A DNA stretch of 34,614 nt. Source: Tissierellia bacterium. Lineage in GTDB: Bacteria > Bacillota > Clostridia > Tissierellales > Tepidimicrobiaceae. A program made the translations under genes and the position numbers. The notes beneath the pieces were generated by a model that saw only the letters and a list, made by a program, of their open reading frames with translations, was not told the origin of the DNA and ran no database searches. The stretch spans positions 1 to 34,614 of the forward strand of contig DUMS01000014.1 of NCBI GenBank assembly GCA_012839745.1, read 5' to 3'. Below are positions 7,580 through 16,163 of the stretch, in pieces (the first letter of the stretch is position 1; every line of letters begins with the position of its first letter).

Positions 7580-8761
7580 TCAATTTATTGGGCGCTTTAC
7601 ACCTATATCTTCAATTACTTCAATAATAACATACGTTGTTACAACATTATCCCTAACATAATGTTTTACATCCTTGGATATAATCTCCACTTCCAAAGGC
7701 AGCTGTTTGTTTAATTCCTCAACAGCTTTAATGTGGTTTGAGCTTTTAATAAGCTCTATATCCTGTTTTATCTCCATTGTTTCAACTTCCTTATACTTAT
7801 GAACCAGTATCTTAAAGGGAAGGTTGATATCTAAATTTAATATCTTTATTTCCTCTGTTTCTTCTACATAGTCCTCAAAGGGAATATCCCCTTTTATAAA
7901 TTGAATACCTCTTTCTCCTATTTTAAACTCCTTTCTCTCAAATACTCTTCCTGTTTCTTCTTTTATGGTCTTTATTATAGGTTCTTCAACTTTATAGCTG
8001 TATAGCGTTCTGGCAAATACTTCACCTTCTGCATGAACAAGTATTTGATTCTCAGAAAACTCGTCAGAAATAATTCCTGAAATCAAAACATCTCCTTTCT
8101 CAACTACATCTCCTTTTCTGACTTTAGGCTTCCCATTTCTAGCAATGACCTTTTCAATAATACCTTTTTTAGCAGCAACTATATTTGTTGGAATATCCTC
8201 ATCAATCATCTCGGGAGGCAGATCTCTTTCCTTTATTTCTATTATAAGCTTAGTTCCTTTAATTTCAACGGATATAAATGAAAAAACGTCAAATTCATTC
8301 AGCAATAAGTTCTCTACATAATCTTTGTCAATTCTGTATTTAATTATACCTTCCTTAATTTTTTCCTCCTTAAGCAGATGTAAAATTTCCTCATCCTTAA
8401 CCTTTTCATTGCCAATTATTTCTATATCCCATATTATGGATGATAAGAGTGCAATTATAGCAAAAAAAAGAATAAAACCAATTCCTAACGTCTTTCTGTA
8501 CCTCAGCTTGTATAATATAAAAGGCAATCCTCTTTTTTCGACTATTTCTACTCTGCAGCCAACCTTATTCACTATTTCCTTTAAGGCTCTAAATCCTTCT
8601 ATAGTAGCCTTCATCTCAAGTATAGTGTAGTCGACTCTATTAATGTCCCAAAGGTAAATATCATTAGTTGCTGCCAGATTCAAAAACCGTTCCAGTGTTA
8701 ATCCTTCAATTTTTATAATAACATATCCCTTCAAAAAATTCCATGCCTTTATAGTTCCCAT
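7580..8761 (-). CDS. yqfD: Sporulation protein YqfD
   Basis: YqfD is a conserved membrane protein of endospore formers, expressed in the mother cell in Bacillus subtilis and needed for efficient sporulation; its mechanism is unknown. The 393-residue protein has a cytoplasmic N-terminal part, one membrane helix (about 92-111, in LGIGFILFFAIIALLSS), then a large outside region beginning IIGNEKVKDEEILHLL. That region resembles the POTRA-like start of the family and is followed by beta-rich segments (KKGIIEKVIARNGKPKVRKG). It follows yqfC by 10 bases and precedes phoH, the usual pairing. Confidence 0.92.
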   Translation of the reverse strand: MGTIKAWNFLKGYVIIKIEGLTLERFLNLAATNDIYLWDINRVDYTILEMKATIEGFRALKEIVNKVGCRVEIVEKRGLPFILYKLRYRKTLGIGFILFFAIIALLSSIIWDIEIIGNEKVKDEEILHLLKEEKIKEGIIKYRIDKDYVENLLLNEFDVFSFISVEIKGTKLIIEIKERDLPPEMIDEDIPTNIVAAKKGIIEKVIARNGKPKVRKGDVVEKGDVLISGIISDEFSENQILVHAEGEVFARTLYSYKVEEPIIKTIKEETGRVFERKEFKIGERGIQFIKGDIPFEDYVEETEEIKILNLDINLPFKILVHKYKEVETMEIKQDIELIKSSNHIKAVEELNKQLPLEVEIISKDVKHYVRDNVVTTYVIIEVIEDIGVKRPIN

Positions 8762-8771
8762 ACCCGCACCC

Positions 8772-9050
8772 CTAACTAATTATCTCTATTCCATCAATAG
8801 TTCCGTCTACCACTATCTCTTCAGACAGAATCGTCTTCAATTTAAGGTTGCTGCCTGTTATTTTGATGATTCCTATGTTTGAATTAACTCTTAATGTATC
8901 CTGGCTATACTCTATTATCCCTTTATGGTTTGAAATATTAAGCTGTATATTACCTACCATTATTATTTTAGGCAAATCCATCACAATATCCTTTGGCAGC
9001 TCTAATGCTTCTGAAATGCTATATTTTAGATTTTCCATCCTATTATCCAT
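8772..9050 (-). CDS. yqfC: Sporulation protein YqfC
   Basis: YqfC is a small conserved protein of endospore formers always found next to yqfD. The 92-residue product is mostly beta-strand, with the family-typical ELPKDIVMDLPKIIMVGN and ISNHKGIIEYS. A longer in-frame ATG at 9086 would put the ribosome binding site inside the coding sequence; AGGGGAGG lies seven bases before the ATG at 9050, so 9050 is chosen. The gene is separated from the upstream floA group by a terminator and has its own candidate sigma-E-like promoter at 9071-9098. Confidence 0.92.
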   Translation of the reverse strand: MDNRMENLKYSISEALELPKDIVMDLPKIIMVGNIQLNISNHKGIIEYSQDTLRVNSNIGIIKITGSNLKLKTILSEEIVVDGTIDGIEIIS

Positions 9051-9070
9051 ATGAAAACCTCCCCTGTATA

Positions 9071-9098
9071 ATCTTATGCTGTCCATAATTTGAGTATT
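9071..9098 (-). promoter_or_regulatory. Candidate sigma-E-like promoter for yqfC-yqfD
   Basis: On the minus strand AATACT (9093-9098) and CATAAGAT (9071-9078) are separated by 14 bases. They resemble the sigma-E consensus (an ATA-containing -35, then CATACAMT after about 14 bases). The site lies between a strong terminator and yqfC. In Bacillus, yqfD is expressed in the mother cell, which fits. No sigma-A-like alternative of comparable quality was seen here. This is pattern matching only. Confidence 0.4.
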
Positions 9099-9109
9099 AC
9101 AGAGTAAAA

Positions 9110-9141
9110 AAGAGAAGCATATAAACTTACATGCTTCTCTT
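9110..9141 (-). terminator. Intrinsic terminator of the nfeD-floA group
   Basis: On the minus strand AGAGAAGCAT (9131-9140) pairs with ATGCTTCTCT (9111-9120) across a 10-base loop, followed by a T-run (TTTTTTA). The TAA of the 144-residue membrane protein gene lies in the loop, so the coding sequence enters the terminator stem. Confidence 0.85.
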
Positions 9142-9561
9142 GATATTTCTTATACTCTTTGGCTCTGAAAGTATTTCAGAATATATGATGCCCTTTATTA
9201 TGTCATTTTTAATGGTTCCTGTCTTCGTGTCCAGCTTCTTATTCCGTTTTTCCATAGCCTGTATGGTATCCTTTATTTCACGATTTTTATCAGCATTGTT
9301 ATCTTTTTTAAGCTGGTCATTTAAAGGTTCTAAGTTCTTTTTTACAGTTTTTGTTTTTATATCATCTTTCTTTACAGAATCAATACTTTCTCTTCTATTT
9401 ACCATCTCTGCAGTTGTTTTTTTATCAGGGATAATATCTCTATTTAGCTTGCCACGCACTTTATTGCGAGCCTCATCTATTTTCCTTTTTTCTCTAATGC
9501 TTTTAGATAGAATATCAAATAACAATATTATAATAAATACTATTAATCCATTTGGGAACAT
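9127..9561 (-). CDS. Small single-pass membrane protein downstream of floA, function unknown
   Basis: I do not recognise a family. The 144-residue protein has one N-terminal membrane helix (about residues 5-17, LIVFIIILLFDIL) and then a highly charged, lysine- and aspartate-rich, probably coiled or disordered cytoplasmic tail. A short ordered-looking C-terminal segment, IKNDIIKGIIYSEILSEPKS, follows. It begins 12 bases after floA ends and has an AGGGGG site. Its end is inside the operon terminator, so it is the last gene of the nfeD-floA unit. The position corresponds to yqfB of Bacillus subtilis, but I cannot claim homology. A membrane anchor with a charged tail would fit a partner of the FloA raft protein (inference). 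Confidence 0.7.
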   Translation of the reverse strand: MFPNGLIVFIIILLFDILSKSIREKRKIDEARNKVRGKLNRDIIPDKKTTAEMVNRRESIDSVKKDDIKTKTVKKNLEPLNDQLKKDNNADKNREIKDTIQAMEKRNKKLDTKTGTIKNDIIKGIIYSEILSEPKSIRNIKRSM

Positions 9562-9572
9562 TTAATGGCCCC

Positions 9573-10556
9573 CTATTCATCTTTCTTGTTGTCATCAACT
9601 ATTTTGGATATTGAATCCCTCATGTTTGTATCAGCTAACAGGTTTTTCATATTGTAATAATCCATGAATCCAATCTTTCCATCTCTCAAAGCCTTTGCCA
9701 GAGCAAGTGGAACTTCTGCCTCTGCTTCTACTACCTTTGCCTTCATGGCCTGAACTTCTGCCTTCATCTCCTGTTCCCTTGCAACAGCCATTGCCCTTCG
9801 CTCCTCAGCCTTAGCCTGTGCAATACGCTTATCAGCTTCAGCCTGTTCAGTCTGAAGTTTTGCGCCAATATTTCTGCCTACATCAACATCAGCAATGTCT
9901 ATTGAAAGTATCTCATAAGCAGTACCCGAATCCAAACCTTTATCTAATACAGTTTGAGATATAGAATCTGGATTTTCCAACACATCTGCATGGGATTTTG
10001 AGCTTCCTACTGTAGTAACTATCCCTTCACCTACTCTTGCAATAATGGTTTCTTCTCCTGCTCCTCCTACTAGCCTTTCTATATTTGCTCTAACTGTAAC
10101 TCTTGCCTTTACTATTACCTCAATTCCATCCTTTGCCACAGCAGCTATTTGAGGAGTTTCTATAACCTTTGGATTAACACTTACCTGCACTGCTTCAAGC
10201 ACATTTCTTCCTGCCAAATCAATTGCTGCTGCTCTCTCAAAAGGCAAGTCTATATTAGCCCTTTGAGCAGCAATTAAAGCATCTACCAGTGTATTTACAT
10301 TTCCTCCTGCAAGATAATGTGCTTCAAGCTTATCTACTTCTATCTTCAATCCAGCTTTTGTAGCCTTAATCATAGGATTGACAATTCTTGATGGAACAAC
10401 ACGCCTTAATCTCATACCAATTAGAGTGGTAATTCCAATCTTTACACCTGAAAAATATGCAGTAATCCATAATCCTACTGGTATAAAAGTAAAGAATAGT
10501 ATTACCAGTATAATAATCAATAATGCTACACTTACAGTTAAAATTAAACCTTCCAT
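9573..10556 (-). CDS. floA: Flotillin-like protein FloA
   Basis: FloA (YqfA) is a bacterial flotillin that forms functional membrane microdomains. The 327-residue protein begins with a long membrane-embedded hairpin-like helix (about 3-31) and continues with an SPFH/band-7-type domain ([18 protein letters not shown]..., [19 protein letters not shown]). An alanine/glutamate-rich coiled coil (about 235-295, with repeated EAR/EAE elements) precedes the C-terminal tail [14 protein letters not shown] strong AAGGAGGG site precedes the ATG at the very end of nfeD; the genes are separated by one base, so they are coupled. NfeD-flotillin pairing is a well-known arrangement. Confidence 0.96.
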   Translation of the reverse strand: MEGLILTVSVALLIIILVILFFTFIPVGLWITAYFSGVKIGITTLIGMRLRRVVPSRIVNPMIKATKAGLKIEVDKLEAHYLAGGNVNTLVDALIAAQRANIDLPFERAAAIDLAGRNVLEAVQVSVNPKVIETPQIAAVAKDGIEVIVKARVTVRANIERLVGGAGEETIIARVGEGIVTTVGSSKSHADVLENPDSISQTVLDKGLDSGTAYEILSIDIADVDVGRNIGAKLQTEQAEADKRIAQAKAEERRAMAVAREQEMKAEVQAMKAKVVEAEAEVPLALAKALRDGKIGFMDYYNMKNLLADTNMRDSISKIVDDNKKDE

Positions 10557-10557
10557 A

Positions 10558-11841
10558 TTATACCCTCCTTACAATAATTTTTGATCCTTCAACCCTTATA
10601 ACCTTAATCTGTGATCCCTTTGGGATAAATTTGCCTTCAGATAGAGCATCTAACTTCTCTTTATCTATTTCGATAACACCTGAAGGCCTAAGGTCAGATA
10701 CAGCAATCCCCTCTTTATTTAAATATTCTGTTTTAAGAGGTGAACTTATATAACCTTGTTCACCTTCCTGTCTGGTTGAAAGGATTATTTTTTTAAAAGC
10801 TTCAATATTTTTACCCTGCTTTATGAGTATTATAGTTATTATTGCAGTTAATATTATTGATATGCTTAGAGACATTACTGCTAATTGTATGGAACCCATT
10901 GCAAGTATTATACCTATTATTAGTAGTATTATACCAGATATACCTGGCAATCCAAATCCAGGGGATATTGCCTCAATTACCAGCAATATTAATCCAATAA
11001 CGAATATTATGAGGGAAGTCCATTGTGAATTTCCAGCCATGATATTTCCTGCAAAAAACAATCCAAAGGATATAATGCTTATTATCCCTCCAACTCCAAA
11101 TCCAGGTGAGAATACTTCAATGACCAGTCCAATTAATCCAAGAGTAATCAATAAAGTGCTAATTGAAGAACTGGCAAGGAATTTTGAAAACTTCAGCTCC
11201 AGGCTCTCATCTACTTGTACAATGCTGTTGTATAGGATATTAAAATTTGCAAGAATTTCTTCATAACTATCTGCTATTAAATCGGCTAACCCTAACTGTA
11301 AAGCTTCACTGCTGGTTAAATTCAGAAGCTTGCCCTTTTCAGAAAGCCCTTCTATCTGAATATCACTATCTGCCATTGCTTCCACAATTCTAGGGTCTCT
11401 TCCCCTCTGTTGAGCCACATCCCTTAAAAAGCTTCTCCACATGGATAGAACCTTTTCTGTATTCGGTATTGTTTCTGCAGACCCAATAGTAGAACTTCTA
11501 GCCATTACTATTCTTTCCGATGATATGGTTAACAGTACACCTGCAGACTCTGCTTTATTGTTTACGAAGGATATTGTTGGTACATCCAATGACATTATCA
11601 GGTTCTTAATCTTTTCAGCTTCATCAATTAAACCGCCATAGGTATCTATTTCAAATATTATTGCTTGTGGTGAATTTTCCATAACCTTATTTAACGTTGA
11701 ATTAATAAAATTATAAGTGGCTCTATTGATTTCACCTTTAATCGGAATTACATATACATCTCCCATACTTCTTTCGGCAAATGTGCTTGTACCAAGTATT
11801 ACAACCAGTGTTAAAATAATTGCAAAAAAAACCTTTCGCAA
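10558..11841 (-). CDS. NfeD-family membrane serine protease-like protein (YqeZ type)
   Basis: The 427-residue protein has a signal peptide (about 1-22), then a ClpP-class protease domain resembling STOPP proteases. [15 protein letters not shown] and [14 protein letters not shown] are visible, with S99 as likely nucleophile; K130 could be the general base (inference). Four or five membrane helices follow (about 225-345), and a C-terminal OB-fold NfeD domain (about 365-427, [23 protein letters not shown]). The start is TTG, seven bases after GGGGGTGA. It heads a small operon with floA and a membrane protein gene. A TATAAT -10-like sequence lies at 11859-11864. Confidence 0.92.
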   Translation of the reverse strand: MRKVFFAIILTLVVILGTSTFAERSMGDVYVIPIKGEINRATYNFINSTLNKVMENSPQAIIFEIDTYGGLIDEAEKIKNLIMSLDVPTISFVNNKAESAGVLLTISSERIVMARSSTIGSAETIPNTEKVLSMWRSFLRDVAQQRGRDPRIVEAMADSDIQIEGLSEKGKLLNLTSSEALQLGLADLIADSYEEILANFNILYNSIVQVDESLELKFSKFLASSSISTLLITLGLIGLVIEVFSPGFGVGGIISIISFGLFFAGNIMAGNSQWTSLIIFVIGLILLVIEAISPGFGLPGISGIILLIIGIILAMGSIQLAVMSLSISIILTAIITIILIKQGKNIEAFKKIILSTRQEGEQGYISSPLKTEYLNKEGIAVSDLRPSGVIEIDKEKLDALSEGKFIPKGSQIKVIRVEGSKIIVRRV

Positions 11842-11858
11842 TATATCACCCCCTATAT

Positions 11859-11864
11859 ATTATA
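11859..11864 (-). promoter_or_regulatory. Candidate -10 box for nfeD
   Basis: A perfect TATAAT is located about 18 bases upstream of the nfeD TTG start, after the yqeY terminator. No good -35 is visible at the right distance (the best is TACAAT-like), so this is only a plausible promoter. Confidence 0.35.
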
Positions 11865-11910
11865 TTGCATATCTACCCTTTTATTGTACTATATAACTTT
11901 ATAAATAACA

Positions 11911-11947
11911 AATAAACCTGAGTTAATTCTTTAACCCAGGTTTATTT
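11911..11947 (-). terminator. Terminator hairpin of rpsU-yqeY
   Basis: On the minus strand AATAAACCTGGGTTAA pairs with TTAACTCAGGTTTATT around a short loop. The downstream T-tract is weak (TGTTATTTAT). The hairpin includes the last codons and TAA of yqeY. It separates rpsU-yqeY from nfeD-floA. Confidence 0.72.
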
Positions 11948-12386
11948 CCAATATCTCTTTTACTATTTTATTAACTGTACTGCCATCAGCCTTACCCTTT
12001 AGCTTTGGCATTACAGATTTCATCACTAAACCTATATCCTTCATAGAGCTGGCATTTACTTCCTTAACTGTCTCCATTACAATTTTCCTGATATCTTCCT
12101 CGCTTAACTGCTTGGGCAAATACTCCAGAAGAATTTCCATCTCCTTCTCTGTCTGCTCCACTAAATCCTGCCTTTGTCCCCGTTTAAAGTCCTCTATAAC
12201 ATTCTTTTTTTCCTTAAGCTGTTTTGAAATTATCTCTATAATACCATCATCATCTAATTGGATTCGCTCATCCACTTCTCTTTGCTTTATAGCAGCTCTA
12301 ATCATAGTTATAGTGTTTTTTCTTATGGTATCCTTATTTTTCATGGAGGACTTCAAATCCTCAATAAGCTTTTCCTTTAAGGCCAT
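11931..12386 (-). CDS. yqeY: GatB/YqeY domain protein
   Basis: YqeY proteins resemble the tRNA-binding C-terminal domain of the GatB amidotransferase subunit; the stand-alone form is of uncertain function. The 151-residue protein has the standard length. It shows the family start LKEKLIEDLKSSMKNKDTIRKNT, the EVDERIQLDDDGI segment and the small C-terminal helical part KLKGKADGSTVNKIVKEIL. GAAGGTGGG precedes the ATG. It follows rpsU by 15 bases, a very conserved pairing, so expression is probably from the rpsU promoter. Confidence 0.95.
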   Translation of the reverse strand: MALKEKLIEDLKSSMKNKDTIRKNTITMIRAAIKQREVDERIQLDDDGIIEIISKQLKEKKNVIEDFKRGQRQDLVEQTEKEMEILLEYLPKQLSEEDIRKIVMETVKEVNASSMKDIGLVMKSVMPKLKGKADGSTVNKIVKEILEINLG

Positions 12387-12401
12387 AATAAACCCACCTT
12401 C

Positions 12402-12581
12402 TTAATATCTGGCTCTTTTCTTTCTAGCTGCCTCTGATTTTTTCTTTCTTCTCACACTTGGTTTCTCATAATGTTCTCTTTTTCTATATTCAGCAAGAAC
12501 ACCAGCACGGGCACATTGTCTTTTAAATCTTTTAAGAGCATTATCTAGAGATTCATTTTCTTTAACTCTTATTTCCGTCAT
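12402..12581 (-). CDS. rpsU: 30S ribosomal protein S21
   Basis: S21 is a small basic component of the 30S subunit near the anti-Shine-Dalgarno region. The 59-residue sequence [19 protein letters not shown]...[14 protein letters not shown] is unmistakable and of normal length. An in-frame upstream ATG at 12623 would add 14 residues before the S21 start, but GGAGGGGAG lies just before the ATG at 12581, which is taken as the start. It has its own good promoter (12659-12687) and a leader of about 70 bases, so rpsU-yqeY can be transcribed independently of prmA-hinT. Confidence 0.97.
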   Translation of the reverse strand: MTEIRVKENESLDNALKRFKRQCARAGVLAEYRKREHYEKPSVRRKKKSEAARKKRARY

Positions 12582-12658
12582 CGATTTCTCCCCTCCCCTC
12601 TTCCAGCTACCAAGAGTCCTCAAGTGCTGCCATTGGTAATAGAATATAACACGAAATA

Positions 12659-12687
12659 ATTATACATTAACTTTGCATTTTAAGCAA
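12659..12687 (-). promoter_or_regulatory. Probable sigma-A promoter for rpsU-yqeY
   Basis: TTGCTT (12682-12687), a 17-base spacer and a perfect TATAAT (12659-12664) lie between hinT and rpsU. Predicted transcripts would carry a leader of roughly 70 bases. I see no convincing terminator for hinT in the same gap. Confidence 0.72.
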
Positions 12688-12694
12688 CTAAATT

Positions 12695-13039
12695 TTAACC
12701 TGGTGGCCAAGAAAATTTTCGACCTCCTAATAGATGAAAATGTATATGGGAGACTGACTGTCCTCCATACTCACCACAATTGTTTACAACTCTATATCCA
12801 TCCTCATTAATTCCCAAGTCTTCTGCTAGTTTTCTAATTATAAGAAATATATGATCTATTAGCTCTATATTAGTTTCATCCAATTCATTGGCAGACTTGA
12901 TGTGCTCTTTAGGTACTATCAATATATGAACAGGAGCCTGGGGTTCAATATCCTTAAAGGCTATAATCCTGTCATCTTCATATACAATACTGGATGGTAT
13001 TTCCTTGCTGGCAATCTTACAGAATATGCAGTCCTTCAC
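12695..13039 (-). CDS. HIT family purine nucleoside phosphoramidase (HinT-like)
   Basis: Histidine-triad proteins of this branch hydrolyse adenosine or guanosine phosphoramidates. The 114-residue protein begins with CIFCKIASKEIPSSIVYEDD and has the triad H98-x-H100-x-H102 in SVSHIHFHLLGGR, ending in WPPG, all typical of Hint1/HinT. A possible zinc-binding pair C4 and C7 is present. The start codon is GTG at 13039, four bases after GGGAGGTGAGA; a nearby ATG is out of frame. It lies between mtaB and rpsU in the conserved ribosomal-modification cluster. Confidence 0.93.
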   Translation of the reverse strand: MKDCIFCKIASKEIPSSIVYEDDRIIAFKDIEPQAPVHILIVPKEHIKSANELDETNIELIDHIFLIIRKLAEDLGINEDGYRVVNNCGEYGGQSVSHIHFHLLGGRKFSWPPG

Positions 13040-13085
13040 ATTCTCACCTCCCCACTCTGCTTTACTTATATATTCTACACAGAAT

Positions 13086-14384
13086 CTATAATTCCTCTAT
13101 TTCTCCAATTAAAAAATCATTTTCTTTATCAATAATCCTTACTGGAAGTATATTACCCTGAATATTTTCCTTTGCTCTGGACTTTACCCTCATATAGTTT
13201 GTGGTATATCCTTCAAAAAATCCGTCCTTTTCTTCTTCAAATAAAACCTTAACTATTTTGCCAATAAATTTTGAATTGAATTTATCCATAAGCCTGTTAC
13301 CTAAACTTATTAATTTTTCACTGCGTTCATGTTTTATGCTTCCATGAATCTGATTATCATATTTACTAGCTGGAGTACCAATTCTTGGGGAGTACTTGAA
13401 GACATGAATTCTGGAGAAGCCTATTTCATTAACAAAATCACAGGTTTCATTAAATTCCTCTTCAGTTTCTCCAGGAAATCCAACAATTATATCTGTAGTA
13501 ATGCCTGCATCAGGCATATATTTTCTGATAAGCTCTACAATTTCCTTATATTGCTCCTTGGTATATTTTCTGTTCATCCTCTTTAACACAGTATTGCTTC
13601 CGCTTTGCAGTGAAAGGTGAAAATGGTCGCATAGCTTTCTTAGCTCGACAGCTTTTTTCATGAATTTTTCATCTATAAAAGTAGGTTCCATTGAGCTTAA
13701 GCGTATTCTCTCTATGCCTTCTATTTCATTAACTTTGCTAATAACATCCAGTAAGTTTATACTGCCTAAATCCTTTCCATAGGATGCCACATGGATTCCT
13801 GTAAGAATAATCTCCTTAAAACCGGAATCTGCCAACCTCCTGGCTTCCATTAAAATATCTTCCAGTCTTCTGCTTCTAATTGGGCCTCTTGCGTAAGGTA
13901 TTATACAATAACTGCAGTACTGATTGCATCCATCCTGTATTTTAATATAAGCCCTTGTTTTGGAATCAACCTCATTAATGTTCAGGTTTTCAAATTCCTT
14001 ATACCTTCTTATGTCCTTAACTATGTTTATTTTTTTCCTTTCAGATTTAGCCTTTTCGCACAGGTCAACTATTTTATCCTTATCTGTATTGCCTATGACT
14101 ATATCAACACCTTCTATTCTTTCCACTTCTTCAGGTGCAATTTGAGAATAACACCCTACTGCAGCTACTATGGAATCCTTATTGATTTTCTTTGCCCTTC
14201 TAATAAACTGCCTTGACTTTCTATCTCCTAAATTGGTTACAGTACAGGTGTTTATTACATAGACATCCGCATATTCATCTGGATTTACTATACTATATCC
14301 TCTTTTCTTAAATAGTTCTTCCATAGCCTGTGTTTCATACTGATTGACTTTGCAGCCAAGAGTATAAAAAGCTACTTTTGTCAT
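13086..14384 (-). CDS. mtaB: tRNA threonylcarbamoyladenosine methylthiotransferase MtaB
   Basis: MtaB (YqeV) is a radical-SAM enzyme that converts t6A37 to ms2t6A37 in tRNAs reading ANN codons. The 432-residue protein has the three-part architecture: an N-terminal methylthiotransferase domain with cluster cysteines C11, C47 and C78 (TLGCKVNQYE, INTCTVT), a radical-SAM core with C153-x3-C157-x2-C160 (GCNQYCSYCIIPYARGP), and a C-terminal TRAM domain (GFFEGYTTNYMRVKS). The ATG overlaps the TGA of rsmE as ATGA, with AGGAG upstream, so translation is coupled. All catalytic cysteines are present. Confidence 0.96.
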   Translation of the reverse strand: MTKVAFYTLGCKVNQYETQAMEELFKKRGYSIVNPDEYADVYVINTCTVTNLGDRKSRQFIRRAKKINKDSIVAAVGCYSQIAPEEVERIEGVDIVIGNTDKDKIVDLCEKAKSERKKINIVKDIRRYKEFENLNINEVDSKTRAYIKIQDGCNQYCSYCIIPYARGPIRSRRLEDILMEARRLADSGFKEIILTGIHVASYGKDLGSINLLDVISKVNEIEGIERIRLSSMEPTFIDEKFMKKAVELRKLCDHFHLSLQSGSNTVLKRMNRKYTKEQYKEIVELIRKYMPDAGITTDIIVGFPGETEEEFNETCDFVNEIGFSRIHVFKYSPRIGTPASKYDNQIHGSIKHERSEKLISLGNRLMDKFNSKFIGKIVKVLFEEEKDGFFEGYTTNYMRVKSRAKENIQGNILPVRIIDKENDFLIGEIEEL

Positions 14385-15124
14385 CGTATCACTCCTAAAT
14401 CTCCAAGTTCATATAAAATTAAAGACATTGTTACAATGCCTGCAGTTTCAGTTCTAAGAATTCTGGGGCCTAGAGTTACCACTTGTCCTCCAATTTCTTT
14501 CAATAATCTAACCTCTTCCTCTTCAAAGCCTCCTTCAGGGCCTATTATTATACTTATCCTGTTGCCTTTCACCCTTTTTAATACTTCATTAAGCCCCAAT
14601 GAATGCTCCATCTCATAGGGAACTATGATATTATCCTCATATTTTAAAACATCCAACATTTCATTAAATGTTAATATATCATGAACTATGGGAACAAAAT
14701 CCCTCTTGCTCTGCTTTGCCGCCTCGTGTGAAATTGCATTCCATCTGTCTATTTTACTCTTTTCCTTATTATCCTTAATCTTAACAACAGTTCTTTTAGT
14801 TACCACAGGGTATATATGCTTTACCCCTATTTCAGTGGATTTCTGAACTATTAAATCCATTTTATCCCCTTTTGCTATTCCCTGAAATAGGACTATTTCT
14901 ATTGGTGGCTCATTTTTCCCATAAGTAACATCTATAATCTTACCATATACCATATCATTTGCCATATCCAATATCTGGCACGTATATAACATACCTTCAG
15001 ATACAACTTCAATCATATCCTTAACCTTTAATCTCAAAACATCTTTTATATGCTTAACATCCTTGCCTGTAATCCTGATTCCATTTTCTTCTATCTGTGA
15101 TCTATCTACAAAAAACCTGTTCAT
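14381..15124 (-). CDS. rsmE: 16S rRNA m3U1498 methyltransferase RsmE
   Basis: RsmE (YqeU) is a SPOUT-class methyltransferase that modifies U1498 of 16S rRNA. The 247-residue protein starts MNRFFVDRSQIEENGIRITG (PUA-like N-terminal domain) and carries the trefoil-knot SAM-binding sequences ISIIIGPEGGFEEEEV and VTLGPRILRTETA. An in-frame upstream start at 15163 would sit inside prmA, whereas GGAG precedes the ATG at 15124, which also gives the standard N-terminus. It is eight bases downstream of prmA and overlaps mtaB by four bases. Confidence 0.95.
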   Translation of the reverse strand: MNRFFVDRSQIEENGIRITGKDVKHIKDVLRLKVKDMIEVVSEGMLYTCQILDMANDMVYGKIIDVTYGKNEPPIEIVLFQGIAKGDKMDLIVQKSTEIGVKHIYPVVTKRTVVKIKDNKEKSKIDRWNAISHEAAKQSKRDFVPIVHDILTFNEMLDVLKYEDNIIVPYEMEHSLGLNEVLKRVKGNRISIIIGPEGGFEEEEVRLLKEIGGQVVTLGPRILRTETAGIVTMSLILYELGDLGVIR

Positions 15125-15132
15125 GCTTATAC

Positions 15133-16071
15133 CTACTCCATTTTTGAAACTAGCAATACCCAATCATTTATTATCTTTTCTTCCAATACTTTAAATCCAT
15201 TTATAGCCAATGTTTCTTTTACCTTATCCTTTTTCTCAGTAATAATTCCAGAAGCGATAAATATACCATTATCCTTCAGATAGTCCTTAATATATCTTGT
15301 CATATCAATAATAACTTCCGCAATTATATTGCATACAATTATATCAGCCTTTTCATTAAATCTATCCAGTAAATTGCCCTGTATTATTTCCACTCTATCC
15401 TTTACTCCATTTAAAGCTACATTTTCATTTGAAACCCTCACGCATAATGGATCTAAGTCTACGCCTACTACCCTTTTTGCGCCTAATTTGGCACTTACTA
15501 TGCTTAGAATACCGCTTCCACAACCTACGTCATATACAAATCTGTTTTCATCAATATACTTCTCAAGCGCTTCTATACACAGCATTGTTGTTTCATGAGT
15601 ACCAGTTCCAAAGGCCATACCAGGGTCAAGTTCAACTACTATTTCTCCCTCTTTTGCTTCATATACTTCCCATGTAGGTTTAATTACTATCTTCTCACCT
15701 AATTTTATAGGCTTGTAGTATTTTTTCCATGCCTCAGCCCAGTCTTTTTCATATACTTCAGATATTGTTACTGTGCCCAATGGCTTCCCAGTTTCATTAA
15801 TAGGTATGGTTTCTATATTGTCCCTTACTAGCTTTATCTTATCTGACAGATTTTCATCCTCTGGAAAATATGCTTTTATAATTACTCCCTCATAATCCTG
15901 TTTAATGAGTTCCGGATCAATATAATCCCAGTTTTCCTCAGATTGCTGGAATGCCAATATATCATTCGGGTCCTCAATGGCTAAACCAGTTACACCTAAA
16001 TCATACATTATATTTGCTACTATCTCTTCTGCTTCTGTAGTAGTTTTAATCTGAACTTCAACCCATTTCAT
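15133..16071 (-). CDS. prmA: Ribosomal protein L11 methyltransferase
   Basis: PrmA methylates several amino groups of ribosomal protein L11. The 312-residue protein has the family N-terminus KWVEVQIKTTTEAEEIVANI and a class-I SAM domain with VYDVGCGSGILSIVSAKLGA, VVGVDLDP and IIVCNIIAEV. WKKYYKPIKLGEKIVIKPTW and PGMAFGTGTHETT are diagnostic of PrmA. A GTG at 16080 is possible but is too close to AAAGGA; the ATG at 16071, ten bases after it, is preferred. It is the first gene after the dnaJ terminator, with a TATAAT-like -10 upstream. Confidence 0.95.
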   Translation of the reverse strand: MKWVEVQIKTTTEAEEIVANIMYDLGVTGLAIEDPNDILAFQQSEENWDYIDPELIKQDYEGVIIKAYFPEDENLSDKIKLVRDNIETIPINETGKPLGTVTISEVYEKDWAEAWKKYYKPIKLGEKIVIKPTWEVYEAKEGEIVVELDPGMAFGTGTHETTMLCIEALEKYIDENRFVYDVGCGSGILSIVSAKLGAKRVVGVDLDPLCVRVSNENVALNGVKDRVEIIQGNLLDRFNEKADIIVCNIIAEVIIDMTRYIKDYLKDNGIFIASGIITEKKDKVKETLAINGFKVLEEKIINDWVLLVSKME

Positions 16072-16103
16072 AACCTTCACATCCTTTTATTAAATCTTTC
16101 AAT

Positions 16104-16109
16104 ATTATA
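16104..16109 (-). promoter_or_regulatory. Candidate -10 box for prmA operon
   Basis: A perfect TATAAT lies 33 bases upstream of the prmA ATG and just downstream of the dnaJ terminator, where a promoter would be expected. The -35 region is poor, so the assignment is tentative. Confidence 0.4.
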
Positions 16110-16135
16110 CCCTAAATACAACAAAAATACCATAT

Positions 16136-16163
16136 TAAAAACAATCACTCAGCTGAGTGATTG
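16136..16163 (-). terminator. Intrinsic terminator after dnaJ
   Basis: CAATCACTCAGCTGAGTGATTG (16142-16163) is a perfect 22-base palindrome (9-base-pair stem with an AGCT turn). On the minus strand it is followed by a run of T (TTTTTAA). It begins directly at the dnaJ TAA and closes the heat-shock operon. Confidence 0.85.

Noticed and set aside
9131-9565. Plus-strand open frame of 144 codons that mirrors the floA-linked membrane gene
   Set aside because: It is the exact antisense of a gene that fits the operon, has a ribosome binding site and ends in a terminator. The plus-strand product is a low-complexity Ser/Phe/Leu-rich sequence without a binding site.
10823-11266. Plus-strand frame opposite nfeD with a proline/asparagine-rich product
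   Set aside because: Antisense shadow of the membrane-helix part of nfeD.
12582-12658. rpsU leader as a possible structured autoregulatory RNA
   Set aside because: Some short complementary pieces (CAGC/GCTG, CCAA/TTGG) are visible, but no stable or recognised structure.
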